DNA of 64,000 nt, from assembly GCF_034140825.1 (NCBI RefSeq), contig NC_089043.1:24452001-24516000 (forward strand), written 5' to 3'. This stretch comes from Oryza sativa Japonica Group (lineage: Eukaryota > Streptophyta > Magnoliopsida > Poales > Poaceae). The position numbers and the translations under genes are program-made. The notes below the pieces were generated by a model, which made no database searches, was not told the DNA's origin, and saw only the letters and a program-made list of their open reading frames with translations. Positions 12,245 to 25,400 of the stretch are shown in pieces (the first letter of the stretch is position 1; each line of letters begins with the position of its first letter).

Positions 12245-12815
12245 TCCTTCTGTTTCATAATGTAAGACTTTTTAGTATTGTCCACATTCATTAACATATA
12301 CTCCCTCCATTTCGAAATGTTTGACACCGTTGACTTTTTTAAACATGTTTGACCTTTTGTCTTATTCAAAAAATTTAAGTAATTATTAATTATTTTCCTA
12401 TCATTTGATTTATTATTAAATATATTTTTATGTAGGCATATAATTTTACATATTTCACAAAAGTTTTTGAATAAGACGAACGGTCAAACATGCGCTAAAA
12501 AATCAACGGTGTCAAACATTTCGAAACGGAGGGAGTATATAAAAATATAAGTAATGCTAGAAAATCCTACATTATGAAATGGAGGGGGTAAGATACAAGA
12601 AAGATACTGCCTACATAAAAATATATTTAATAATGAATCAAATGATAGGAAAATAATTAATAATTACTTAAATTTTTTGAATAAGACGAACGGTCAAACA
12701 TGTTTAAAAAAGTCAACGGTGTCAAACATTTCGAAACGGATGGAGTATATAAAAATATAAGTAATGCTAGAAAATCCTACATTATGAAATGGAGGGGGTA
12801 GGATACAAGAAAGGT
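12245..12815. mobile_element. Nested and inverted Stowaway MITE complex
   Basis: A second short Stowaway begins near 12245. It is interrupted at a TA by a complete longer Stowaway of another subfamily (12300-12537, ends CTCCCTCCATTTCGAAATG), then resumes and ends near 12590. From about 12610 to 12738 the left half of the inserted element occurs again as its reverse complement. The outer element's tail (TATAAAAATATAAGTAATGC through GGAGGGGGTA) is then repeated at 12744-12800. So an insertion was followed by a rearranged duplication of about 210 bp. Near-identity of the two tails argues that the duplication is recent. Confidence 0.85.
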
Positions 12816-13156
12816 ACTTGTACTACTACATCCTAATTACTTTACTGTTTACATACTCCCAAGAAGAAAATTAGGGGATCCAATTTTTGGGTGGCTCTGA
12901 ATTCCGATGATGCTGTAAAACATCTTCGCGAAATTTCCGAACGCATCCTCTCCTTTTACGTAAAATCACATTTCAACCCCTCCCGAGTCCCGAATCCGGG
13001 AAAGGCAAAAAAATTCTCCTCCTCATCGAGTCATCGTCATCGTCCTCGTCTCCGACTCCAACTCTCCATCTCAAAATCGTCTCACTCGGTCACGCCTCGC
13101 AGCCCGCATCCCATCCCATCGCATCGCGTCGCACCGCACCGCACCGCAACCCGCCC

Positions 13157-13165
13157 AAACCCTAA
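13157..13165 (+). promoter_or_regulatory. telo-box AAACCCTAA
   Basis: AAACCCTAACCCT lies 47 bases upstream of the TCF25 start codon, within or next to the leader. Telo-boxes of this sequence are known in promoters of plant ribosomal and translation-related genes, which fits the ribosome-linked role of TCF25. Confidence 0.6.
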
Positions 13166-13211
13166 CCCTCGCGCCATCTCGTCCTCGCCGGCGTGCTCCG
13201 CCGCCGCCGCC

Positions 13212-16200
13212 ATGTCCGCCAGGCTGCTCCGGCGAGTGCTCCAGGAGCGGGAGACCGCCCCGCAGGACCCTGCCGCCGCCGCCGCCGCCGCAGAGGTCGA
13301 GCGGGAGGAGGAGGAGGAGGCCTCCCCTCCCCGTGTCGCCGCCAGGAACCCCTTCGATCTCCTCGACGAAGAGGAGGAGGAAGAGGAGGAGAAGGTTCGT
13401 GCTCGTGCCTCCTCCCGTGTCTTCTCGTAAGGGTTCTAGTTTGGTTTTGGATCGCCTCTCGAATATAATCGCTGTCGCGCGAGCATATTGCCTCCGTGTA
13501 CCATGTCAGTGATGAAAATCGTTGAATTTAAGTAGATACGGTTTACGCTGTGGAAGAGAAGGCGAGAAGCGATTTTTCATTGCTTCTATGTCGTTTTGAT
13601 GATATTTTGTATAATCAGTTTTGATGATATCTAGATTGTAGAATCATTAGCGATTTAGCGGTGGATCGTTGTTGCCCTGTGGTGAATACTTTCTCAATCT
13701 CATTTAAGCTACCAGCTGAACCTTCTTAAGGATGGACCAGGTTTTACAGCATAGAATCTGTGGTTTGTTTTGTTGGTCAAGAATTAGTTGCGGCCTTGTG
13801 TGCTCGCCTTGTGAGGGGTTATTAAAGTTTTATGTCTAGCAGGCGATGGCATATGCTTGCATGGAGCCATCAGCCATGATCTCATGGTAAAAGAAATAAA
13901 AGAATATGCTTCCAAAAAATAAAACTCTAGCTATGTTCTATGTTTTAGTTGTAGCCTTATTGAGTTATAACCATATAATGTGTCGGCAGTATTGCTGGCT
14001 AATTTTATGTTTCATGGCCTCGTGTGGTGATAGATGACTGTTTAATTTAATGTTCTTACTCTGCTGCAGGAAGATGAAGTGTATTCTGAGCAACCTGTGA
14101 GTTACAACGAACAGAAACATTCTGTGAACAAGAAGCCTGGCAATGCTGTTCCTGAAACAAACAAGAAATCAAAGAAAAAGAAGAAAAAGAGCAAGGCAGA
14201 CAAACAAGTGTCAACAAAGTCAAGGGATGAAAAGTCACTGGATTCAATTCTGGAAGATTTATCTATTGAAAAGAAGCCCATGCAGCAAAGAGTTAATCAA
14301 AATGAAAGAGCATCTGGGAAGGAGATTGAGATAGATGAAACCACTCCTGGGACATCATCTATTCTCTCAATTGATCCCAAACATCTAAAAGCTGAAAATG
14401 AGATGAGGCGCATTTTTGGATCAAAAGTAGTGGATTCACTTGAAAATCAACGGAATGTGCCTAGCAGTTCAACATCAAGGCTACGAGGTGTTAGGCGCGT
14501 TGCCCACAATCCAAGAAAAACCCTTCTTGTTACTCCATCTAGCTACTGGCCACCATGGGATAAATCAATGTCAATGGATATTGTGGAGACAAAGAGTGGT
14601 TTCAACTATTTCAGGTGAGGCCATTTCGTATTTTTTGTGCATCATGTATCCCTGTTTATCATCTCTGCACATCACTATTTTGTTTGGTTACAGCTTACAA
14701 CTATGACCATTAGTTATATTGTATATTGTGTTCACTGTACTGCTTTTCCTCACAATCTTATTTCTCAGTATATTTTTTTCTAAACTTTAAGGTGATGTAA
14801 GATTTCAGAATTAACTCCCAATGGGCCTGTGCTTTTCCTTAACTTTCTCTATAATCAAACTCTTCATGTCGTGCAGGTACATATATGATCCTTCTGTCAG
14901 TCATGTGCAAGACTTGTTTGAAGTTGCCAAATCTGCAAATGATCTCAATGCTATTGCAGCTATATTAGCAAAGTACCCTTATCACCCAGAATCATTGTTA
15001 ACATTTGCTGAACTTTTCAAATATTCTGGAGAACATCAATCGTCAGCAGATGCTGTTGAGAAGTGTCTATTTGCTCTGGAGTGTGCTTGGCATCCATTGT
15101 TTAGCCCACTGCACAGCAACTGCCAGCTGAAATATAGCCATGACACAAACAAGCCATTCTTTACTGCGCTTTTTAGTCACATGAAAAATTTGGATAGACG
15201 TGGCTGCCATCGGTCTGCTTTAGAGGTCTGCAAATTCCTTCTTTCATTGGATTCTGATGATCCAAAGGGTGCTCTATTCTGCATTGATTACTTTGCTCTA
15301 AGATCACAACAGTACAAATGGTTGGAACAGTTTGCAGAAGAGTACCAGTGTGATAACTCCTTGTGGTTATTCCCTAATTTCTCATTTTCCCTTGCCATTG
15401 CACGGTTCTACGTTGAGCGTGATGCAACAAATGGGGAGGCTTCTGACCATTCTGACAAGTCAACATCTGTAGATCTCATGAAGCAAGCATTGATGCTTCA
15501 TCCTTTGGTGCTGCGCAAGATTGTTGACAAGGCTCCTTTGAAAGACTCCTCGTGGACCCAAATACTCAGGAATGTGTTCTTTGGATCAGCAAAGCCAGGA
15601 AGCCCTTCCCTTGAGCATATGATTAGCATATATGTTGAACGCCATTACATCATGTGGAGGTTCCCAGAACTGCAGAATTTACTCAAAGATGCTGCTCTTT
15701 TGGTGATTGAATCACTAAAACAGGATAACAGAGAGGCCCAGGACTGGGCATGTGTTAGAAAAGAAGCATTCTCTTCAGATAAGAATGAGTAAGTTGCTCC
15801 AAATTTTTTTGCGTAGTGTCAATGTTCTGTCTGCTCTTCGATTACATCTTCCCTTTTTATTTTAAGGAGAGCACTTCAATATGATTTTTGTTGCCCAGAA
15901 CTGAAGGCTTATTTAGTTATGATATTGCTTTCCACTGACTACCAATACCTTTTCTTTGTTGCAATTTGAGTTGTAAATTTTATCTTGGTCTGAACGTTCA
16001 CATAACAATATATGGTTTAGCCGTCTACCTTACTGACTCCATTCTTAATTTGTTGGCAATGTTGGATCTGTAGTCTTAGCATGTACGATAGTGATATATA
16101 ATATTACCTCTTTCCTTTTATATATGATGTTGGTTAGATAAAAAATGAACTAACCAACGTCAAACAAAAAAAACAAGAGGGAGTACAAACACTACAGATA

Positions 16201-16624
16201 TGCAGTTTATTTCACATATTGCTTTGGTGGACTTAAATATTTATACATGACACTAAGCAAAATCCACCTACGCCTGTAGTTATATCCCAATTTTTGGTAT
16301 CTGTTAATCTTTGGAGTTATAACATGTTTTTGAGTTTTGAGAAGTTGTTTCTTATTTTGCAGGTACTCTCATCTTCTTGTTTCAGACTTCTCCGACACAA
16401 CACCATCACTCCCCCCTGAAGAATTGCGGCCATTCATGGTTGCTCCTGGAATGGCACATGAGATGCCGCCAGCTGAACAAGAACTGGGGATTGAGGTCAG
16501 ACCCCGTGCCCCCCGTGAAGTTGCAGGGCGCAATCCTGCGTTGGTTTTCCTGGAATCACTGCTCCCGTGGGTTGACTATGGTGACAATCATCATGACGAA
16601 AATGACCAAAACAATGATGACTGA
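13212..16624 (+). CDS. TCF25: TCF25/Rqc1 family protein (Nulp1), ribosome quality control
   Basis: Four exons join in frame: 13212-13394, 14070-14614, 14877-15788 and 16363-16624 (1902 nt, 633 aa), the expected size for the family. The N-terminus (MSARLLRRVLQERE) leads into an acidic Glu-rich stretch. A Lys-rich block follows near residue 90. The conserved core includes VTPSSYWPPWDKSMSMD and the helical-repeat region starting FRYIYDPSVSHVQDLFEVAK. The end is Asp/Asn-rich. In yeast the homologue Rqc1 is part of the ribosome quality control complex, marking stalled nascent chains with Ltn1 and Cdc48; vertebrate TCF25 was first named a transcription factor. The plant role is inferred from homology. 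The ATG chosen is the first in frame after a GC-rich leader, and it follows GCCGCC. Confidence 0.92.
16104..16188. mobile_element. Degenerate short Stowaway-like MITE in TCF25 intron 3
   Basis: The ends TACCTCTTTCCTTTTATA and AACAAGAGGGAGTA are imperfect inverses. An inner pair, GATGTTGGTTAGAT and AACCAACGTC, forms the centre. The element is under 90 bp and has diverged. Confidence 0.5.
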
Positions 16625-16699
16625 TTCAACCCAAAGCACCAAGTGGCATGGATGCCTAGTTAGCAGAACAAGACTTAAATTGCACCCATGTGCTTTCCT

Positions 16700-18470
16700 G
16701 TCTCTATGATGATTAACACAAATTGCTGTCAATCATTGTATCACCTTCACACTCTCAAGCAACAATCATCAGAAACTAGTGCTCTAGTACTTTTCATGGT
16801 TTCGGCATACATGTATAGCTGATCCACCAAAATCTAAATCGCTGAAATATTAAGTCAATTTTGGGCCTGGAAACATGAGAGATCAATGTGTCAATTTCTG
16901 CAACCGACTCTGTTTATCCCTACCAATCCAGCATGCTGCACATTTGCAACTTTCTGTGTCATTTATGCTTCTATATGTAGAGTTACAGGACAAAAAACTC
17001 TTGTACCTCTGTGTCTGTTGCTACTTGTTCTCTAGCTCCCCAGTGAACTAGGATGTTTCCAAAGACCAAAAGAAACTGGAACGCAGTGCCGGTTTCGGAG
17101 GGAACAAGGACAATCGTACAACAACCGGGGCAGTTTGGTGGTTGTCCTGTCTGGCCTCAGCCGCCTTGTCACATTGCGCACTCGTCACTCGCGGAATTTG
17201 GGCTGTTATATAGGGCGTGAAAGCGTGCAAAAAATAAATATTTCTGGCTGTGGAATAGTATTGTGTCAAAAGCATAATTTGGGCGGTTATATAGGGCATG
17301 AAAGCGTGCAAAAAATATTTCTGGGTGTGGAATAGTATTGTGTCAAAAAAAATACTATTTTTTTACGACGTACGTCAAACATCTTAAAACGGAATGGATG
17401 GAGTAATAATTAGTACTGGCTATAAAATATTGTTGGGTGGATTTTGGGCGTGGAATAGTACTCTTGTGTCCTTAAAAGAAACAACGATTAGTACGTTGTA
17501 AAGTTATCATGGTGGAAGATGCCGTGCTCCGTTAAAATATAGATGGCATATGCTTCTAAGTTATATTCATAACGACTGTGCGTTGCTCGATAGCATCAAA
17601 CAATGGTAACTATTTCTATAATCTCTACCCCTTAAAACAGTTAAATTTTTACTAAAGATTCTAAAACTCATAACTACCAATATAATAAACTACTGGTCAT
17701 CAACTTCTGCTTGAATCCCCAATTCCGTAAGCATGGCCTATAGTTGATTTATATTGTAAGGTTAATAATTTCTTAATTCGATTTGAACAAACTTTTGAGA
17801 TGAAAAATCCTCTTTCCTTTTCTTCTGTTACTCCATATATCCTATTATACAAGATGTAATATTTTTTTTTCAAAAGTCCCAACATAATAGGTGGTAAGCA
17901 ATCATATAATTCTCATTCCGCATCCATTCAAGGGATGTGCGCATGGCTGCATGGCCTATCAATGTCTATAGAACTCAACATGCAAGGGCGAACGAAGCAC
18001 GTGGATGTGGTAAGCGTTGCACACGTGTGTCACACTGGCGAAGTGAGACGTCGTTAGGAAAAGCAAACCAGTTGCGCGTAGAATGGTAGTCACACAAACT
18101 TTTATTGGTCTTTGTGTCCAAAGCATTTGCGTCTTATATAACGGAATTGAAGGATTAGTTTCAGAATCACCTGAAGGTATATACTTACAAAACTCTTTTT
18201 CTCTATTAGATATAGTTGTGAATGGGTCGAGATGGTGACCGTTACAATTCACATTTATTTTATAGGATTAAAAATATAAAGGTAGGAATATCGATAGCGA
18301 CAATTAATTTTTTTCTCATCTTGTTTTTAAAAGGAAAAAATGTTCTGCCTTTTCATAGAAGGGTCTTAGAGAATGACTTTTGTTCGAAGATAATGCCTTC
18401 TTTTTGAATTCCAGAGAGTGCTAGGTTTCAGAGAGACAAGAAACGACGTACTACCTGTTTTCTCCAACGG
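16700..18470. other. Intergenic spacer with a tandem duplication
   Basis: The TCF25 3' untranslated region probably extends some 250-350 bp past the stop. At 17200-17280 and 17281-17352 there is a direct duplication with a unit of about 80 bp (GGGCGGTTATATAGGGC to GTATTGTGTCAAAA) and several mismatches. A possible degraded MITE end (AAAACGGAATGGATGGAGTA) lies near 17388. No coding frame is convincing. Confidence 0.6.
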
Positions 18471-18482
18471 TACACGAGGATG

Positions 18483-18490
18483 TTATATAT
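18483..18490 (+). promoter_or_regulatory. Probable TATA box of the AAA-bromodomain gene
   Basis: TATATATA occurs in an otherwise mixed sequence, followed by a pyrimidine-rich stretch and a long CT-rich leader with a (CT)n tract near 18835-18858. Use as the core promoter is inferred from position only. Confidence 0.4.
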
Positions 18491-19430
18491 ACCTCCTCCG
18501 ATCAACCCTGGACGCCCCTCTACACCGTCCGATCCCCATCCAACGCCGGAGAAAAACCCAACCAAATCCAACCCCTATGTCTCCACAACCCCCAAACCTA
18601 GCCATCTCCCACCACCCCCACCCCACCCCACCCACTGCCAGTGGGGCCCACTAGCCCACCTCACCCACCTGTCAGAAACCGCACCCGAACCACCCCCATG
18701 TGAACGCCGCGACCGATGCGCCCGCCCCCCCCCCACACACCCCCACCCCCACCCCCCCCTCTCTCACGTGCCCCGCGCGTGCGCGGCTCCGCGAGAGAAG
18801 AGGAAAGAAACCCTCGCGTGCGTCGCGTCGTCTCCTCTCTCTCTCTCTCTCTCTCTCGCCTCCGCTTCGAAACCCCCGACGCGAAGGAAGCGAGACGAAA
18901 CCCTCGCGCGAGCCGCCTCCGCCACCGCCGCCTCCTTCCGACCAGCCGCCGCCGCCGCCGCCGCGTCGCCGAATCCGGGCGGGGGCTAGGCGCGGGCTCC
19001 CCGCTCCCCGCCGATCGAATCCTTCGAGGTTAGAAACCCCCGCGGCCGCCCTCCCCCCGGGTTTTCCGGGGCTCCCCCGCGCTTCGCTTCCGTCCATTTC
19101 GGAGGGTTTTAGTTCGGGTTTTGTGGAGTGGGGGTGTGTGGTTTCGTTCGTGGTGGGTGGGTTTCGAGGGGTCGTGGCTGTCTGATCGGTGCTTGGCGGC
19201 GTGGATTCGGATTTTTTTTCTTCCATCGTTTTGTCATTTTCAACCCATTTTCTGGGGATTTAATGTGTGGGGAATGAGGAGCGGGTTCCATTTCGCAATG
19301 TGCGAGTGCGAAATTTGCCATCGTTACATCTTATCCGTGATTGTTGAACTTGGTGGATTTGGGGGCTAGGGTTTGGGGATTTTACTAAAATTGACGGGCT
19401 ATTGGTGTACCTGTATTGACTTAGGGAGCA

Positions 19431-19460
19431 ATGGCCGGCGTGGTGTGGATGAGGACGTGA
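19431..19460 (+). other. Short upstream ORF in leader of AAA-bromodomain gene
   Basis: An ATG at 19431 opens a 9-codon frame closed by TGA at 19458-19460, ten bases before the main ATG. It is in the transcript only if the second exon begins at the AG near 19422. Such a small upstream frame could damp translation; this is inference. Confidence 0.35.
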
Positions 19461-19470
19461 GGTGGGAGCG

Positions 19471-22400
19471 ATGGTGGGGATGGAAGGGAAGGGGGATGCA
19501 TCGGTGACACCAGTGAGGACTAGTGACCGGCTGCGTAAGCGGCCCAAGTACTTCGGTCGCAATTATATGTACTACAATCCAGCCATACGCAAGAAGATGA
19601 AGTCTAAGAAGAGAGCGGCTGCATCACAGATTGCCAAGAAGCTGCTTCGCAAGTCAGCTGCCAGGGCACCGCCTGCTGATGTAAGCATGCTTGTCATTCT
19701 TTGTTTAATGAGCCTGTGAACTTTGTTTCCATATTATGTGTGTGTTCATGCCACTTTATTTAATTTGTTGTCAAGCTGATGGAGGTAGTGGTGGTCTTGG
19801 TCTTTCATTGCATTGAAGAGTGCACTTGAGATAATTGAGAGGGTTGATAGAGTGATATTGGATTTGCTTGGTATTATTGTTAGTGTTTGGTGTAAGTAAA
19901 TCAGACTTCCATTTTGTAACTGTTAAATATTTGTGATATAAAGTACGGAGGCTGTTGTGCTTAGTTCAGCATTACTGTTGACTTTGATGGTGTTATGTTA
20001 GTAACTTGGTTGAATTTGTTGGGCCGTTGCTGTATTTGGTCAAAATCGTCCTATCTTTGCTATATTTTTTGTTCATTTATCTGTATATAACTATATGGAT
20101 GTTCAAGTTCAATTCAATATTGCCTCTGAAATAAACTGGATAGCTTGCGCATTTGCATGGCCTACTTGAATTAACTTCCTTCCTAATCAAATTTCTTGTT
20201 CTGCTTCAGCCCTTTTTATAAAACAACATTTTTACTAAGAGCATTAGCTGTTGCTACTTTTAGAAAATAGTAATTTCATTGTTCAATCAAAGAGGTGACC
20301 ACATTTCCATCATTGTAATGTTACAGCAAAGTTCTAAAGTGGGTTATGTATTTTTTGTTGCTGTAGATTTAGTAGACGCTCTAAGTTTAAAAATGTTCTT
20401 ACAGGAGCCTTTTCTTACCAAGCATTTAACAAATGACAGTTGGTAAGGCAATGGTTGATATTTATATAACTCATCTAGCACCTTTATCTACAGAACATTA
20501 TTTTCTTTTATGAATGCTGCACCCATCCTTGTATCCATGACCATAGATTTCCGTTGAATATTTGGAGAACCAGAAAGCATGATTGCTTAAATATGGAGCT
20601 TTGACCCTTGTTAGATTGTTATTGCTCGGTTTCAAGTTGATACAAATCATGCTCCTTTATGAAAAATCTATTTCCTGCAAATTTTAACTGTATTGCCTTT
20701 CCTTCGTAAGAGTTCCTTTGTTTATTCTCATATGGCTTTATTATAATAGTTCTTTTTGTAGTCTATTGCAGCAAATCTACGTCGTTCAACACGAAAGCGA
20801 AGAATGTCTGTAAATCTGGAGGACTATGACACCGATAGTTCTAGTATGGAAGATGATGATCTTATGGTGAGTTTGTGGAGTTTCAGAGACTAGTGCACAG
20901 TACATGCAAAGTTTGCTTATTATTGTTTTTACCTGCTCACCTCTTCTCTTGAAATTTTCAGAGGCCCAGATATCGATCTTCAAAGAATAAAGTGGATGAC
21001 GAAGTGTCAGCTAGGCCAAAGCGCAAGAAGCTGTCCAACTCTAGCTCCATTCCTCGCCGTGAGGGTTTACGGCCTAGAAGATCTATCCGAGGACAAAGAC
21101 TTCATCCATACCAAGAATCTGAGGATGACCAGGAAAGCTCTGAAGAACAGCCTGCACAAGATAGGAGGGAAAATGGTAATGATATCGAAGAGGATGGCAA
21201 TGAGGAGGAAGTTGATGGAGGTGATGAAGCTGAAGCGGATGGAGATGATGAAGATGGTGAGGAAGAACAAGAAGGGAGGAGGAGATATGATCTCAGGGAT
21301 CGTTCAGAAGTTCGTAGACCCTCCCCACGGAAGGAAGGGAAGCACAGAACACAATCACCCCGTAGAGTACTAGTACATGGAATTGGTCCAAAGAACAGCA
21401 AATATTTGAAAAAGGGTGGTTCACGCATGCATAAGCGCCCTCGATTCTCATTGCCAGATGATTCAGATGATTCTCTTCTTGTGGATGAGCCAGATGAAGG
21501 TCCATCCATGCCATGGATGCGTGGTGGGAGAGGAGGTATGCCGTGGTTTTTAGGTGGATTGGATATGCATTGTCCAGGAGCATGGGGTCTGAATGTTGGA
21601 GCATCCGGTTGGGGTCATCAGGGTGACAACACAGTGAGTACTTCTTCACTTATGCCAGGGATCCAAACTGCTGGACCAAGTTCCAAGGGAGGAGCTGATA
21701 TTCAGCCTCTCCAGGTTGACGGGAGTGTGAGTTTTAATGATATAGGGGGGCTGTCCGATTACATTGATGCATTGAAGGAAATGGTTTTCTTCCCTTTGCT
21801 TTATCCAGATTTTTTTGCAAACTATCACATTACTCCTCCTAGGGGTGTTCTTCTCTGTGGCCCTCCTGGTACAGGGAAGACATTGATTGCTCGTGCCTTA
21901 GCGTGTGCTGCCTCTAAAGCTGGTCAGAAGGTTAGCTTTTATATGAGAAAAGGAGCTGATGTTCTTAGTAAGTGGGTTGGAGAGGCTGAAAGGCAGCTCA
22001 AGCTACTGTTTGAGGAAGCTCAGAAGAATCAGCCATCAATCATATTTTTTGACGAAATAGATGGTTTGGCACCTGTGAGGTCTAGCAAGCAAGAGCAGAT
22101 TCACAATTCAATTGTTTCTACATTGCTTGCTTTGATGGATGGTCTGGATTCACGTGGACAAGTTGTTTTGATTGGAGCAACAAACCGAATTGATGCCATT
22201 GATGGAGCATTGCGTAGGCCTGGCCGATTTGATCGTGAGTTCTTTTTTCCTCTACCTGGTTATGAGGCAAGGGCTGAAATACTGGACATTCATACACGGA
22301 AATGGAAGGACCCTCCACCAAAGGAATTAAAGACGGAGCTTGCTGCAAGCTGTGTGGGGTATTGTGGAGCTGATTTGAAAGCCTTATGTACAGAAGCTGC

Positions 22401-25400
22401 TATTCGAGCATTTAGGGAGAAGTATCCTCAGGTCTACACGAGTGACGATAAGTTTGTCATTGATGTTGATTCAGTCAGGGTTGAGAAGTACCACTTCTTG
22501 GAAGCTATGTCTACAATAACTCCAGCTGCACATAGGGGGTCGATTGTGCATTCAAGGCCGCTGTCACCAGTTATCGCTCCTTGTCTAAAAAGGCATCATG
22601 AAAAAATAATGGAAAGAATTGCTGATATTTTCCCTTTCCTATCATCAGTAGATGTTAGCAAGTTCTCTGCCCTTTCCTATGGATCATCCATCCCTCTTGT
22701 TTATAGACCTCGACTTTTGATGTGCGGTGGTGTGAGTGTTGGACTGGTAGGGCCCCTCATCCTCTTTTACATAGATATATCACCATTTTGTGTCCTTTCA
22801 TATCATTAATGTATTTTACGCTTAGCAGGATCATGTTGGGCCAGCTGTTTTGCACGAACTTGAGAAATTTTCTGTTCACTCCTTGGGGTTGCCGTCTCTT
22901 CTGTCTGATCCAAGTGCAAAGACACCTGAAGAAGCTCTTGTGCACATTTTTGGGGAAGCTAGGAGAACAACCCCGTCAATACTGTACTTGCCTCAGTTTC
23001 ATCTTTGGTGGGATACGGTTAGTAAGCTCCAAGCTGTATATAATTTAGTGTTGAAATGATTGTTGGTAAATATTGAATAATTGATTATATTCTTCATCTT
23101 TGATGTAACAGGCACATGAACAGCTTAGGGCTGTGCTATTGACTTTGTTGAATGAGCTGCCATCCAACCTTCCAGTTTTGTTGCTAGGAACCTCGTCAGT
23201 GGCCTTTGGTGACCTTGAAGAAGAGTGTGCTTCCATATTTTCTTCTCGTAATGTGTAAGTTCCTGGTCAGATGCTGTTTTGCTTGACTTGGTTCTTCTCA
23301 ATTGCCAAGGTCTAAATTATCCTCCAATATTGGTCTTGTCTTTCATTGAGAAAATCTGTTTGTTTGATAGATATGAAGTGGATCAACCAAGTGATGATGA
23401 TAGAATGAGATACCTGCATGCACTGTTTGAGTCATTGCTCTCATTTCAAATGGAAGAGTCTAGGAGTAAGTCTAAAGACCAGAAGTCTTCTGTTGATCTT
23501 CCCAAAGCACCAAAGGAAGTGGATGGTCCCAAACTTTCAGAGCTAAAAGCGAAGGCAGAAGCCGAACAACATGCTGTTCGACGGATGAGAATGTGTCTTC
23601 GAGATATTTGTAACCGGTCTGCAATTCACTCCTTTGTTGAGTTCCATATATGTTCAAATTTTGTTTCTCTGTTCTCACCATTCATTGCTGTTAGCACTGT
23701 GGTTAGTTTTTACAGTTCTGCTAAAGAACAGTATAGTTTCATTTATATTCTACAAAAACACCGCCTAGTTTACACCCATGACCATTTTTAGCCTATGCCT
23801 ATCTATGCTATTCCCGTCTCAGCTCCATATTTATTCAGTTGAAGGAATGTTCCAGATGGGGATTTGGTTGCGTTCTAAAAATCAGGAGTATGCATTTGCT
23901 TGATAAAGCTTATTTTTAGGATGGAATATATCCTTTTGAAACATAACTTAGCTGCACTTATGTTACTAGTAGAAGTCGATGATGAGTACTGAAGGTGGCT
24001 GGAAAAAATTGTGGTGGAAATCAATAAGCAAAACTAAGATAAGACATCAGTCAAAATTGGAAAACTTAGCTGTCTAGCATATTCTTCAGAAGCAATACCT
24101 CAAATTTGAATATGTTCAATAAAGTTTGGAGACAAGCCACAGTGCAAATTTTTTTTACTTAGACTACTATTGTTTTGGAGTTTTGGACATTATTGTTCAA
24201 AATTAGAAGTAACAAAGTGTACTTAGACTACTATTGTTTTGGAGTTTTGGACATTATTGTTCAAAATCAGAAGCAATAAAGTGTCTGTTCCTCTTTTCAG
24301 CATTCTGTACAACAAAAGGTTCAATGTGTTTCACTTCCCAGTATCCGAAGAGGAGGTACCTGACTATAGATCTGTAGTTCACAATCCTATGGATATGGCT
24401 ACTGTCTTACAGCAGGTGGACTCTGGGCAGTACCTTACTCGGGCCTCATTTATGAAGGACATTGATCTTATAGTCTCAAATGCAAAGGTATGAAATTCTC
24501 AATGGAGCATTTAATGCTCCACTCCTTTTACATGTCTGAAGCCGTGACCAAACTTCTTAACTATTGTTTCTATTCTTCGTTGATAATCTGTTTGTGCAGA
24601 CATATAATGGGAGTGACTACAATGGATCTCGTATTGTCAGTAGAGCATGTGAACTACGAGATGTGGTATTTTATTTATTCTACCACTTATGTTTGTAGTT
24701 GATTATGGACTAGGCTCATCTTTGTTATAGTGTTGTGTAACTAATGGGTCTCTTTGGTCAGGTGCAAGGAATGTTGTCACAGATGGACCCATCTTTGGTG
24801 TCCTTTTGTGATAAAATTGCTGAACAGGGGGGACCACTACAGGTTACGGATGATGGAGATAGCTCTATTCTTCAAGCAGCGCCTGTTGCTCAGCTGGTAT
24901 CTGGTACTAGGATGAGCGCAAGGCTTCGTAATGTACAACCAGAAGTAAATCTATCACGAAGTTATGAGGCGTTGAAGCGGCAAAAGAAAAGCACCGAAAC
25001 TGAACAAGGTCAGTGTACAACTTCACATGATTTTTCTTCCTTGATTGTGATTAATGCAATTGCATATCAACTCGTGATACTAGTGATTGTATAAAGAGTT
25101 GAACTAATTCCTGTTTCAGGCATGGTTAAAGAATCGACAACAAGAGATGACAAGTCTCTTGGTGATGTTGATTTGTCAAAGCCAATCTCCCCAGAAGAAG
25201 CTCCAAAAGAACCAGATTCAAATGGTGTTCTGAAAGAAACTGACAATCCACCAACTGAATTACCAGAATTACCGGAACTAAATCCTGAACCCATGGTGAC
25301 TGACAACGGTGAAAACGCGGCCATGCCTGCTAGCGACGACATACCTGAACAACTGGAAGTCGTGAAGCGACGCTTCATGGAACTCACCACAGGCTATGGC

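Noticed and set aside
18480-19226. Several 100-180-codon frames on both strands (Pro-, Arg- or Ser-rich)
   Set aside because: They cover the GC- and CT-rich leader of the AAA-bromodomain gene in five frames at once, a composition effect.
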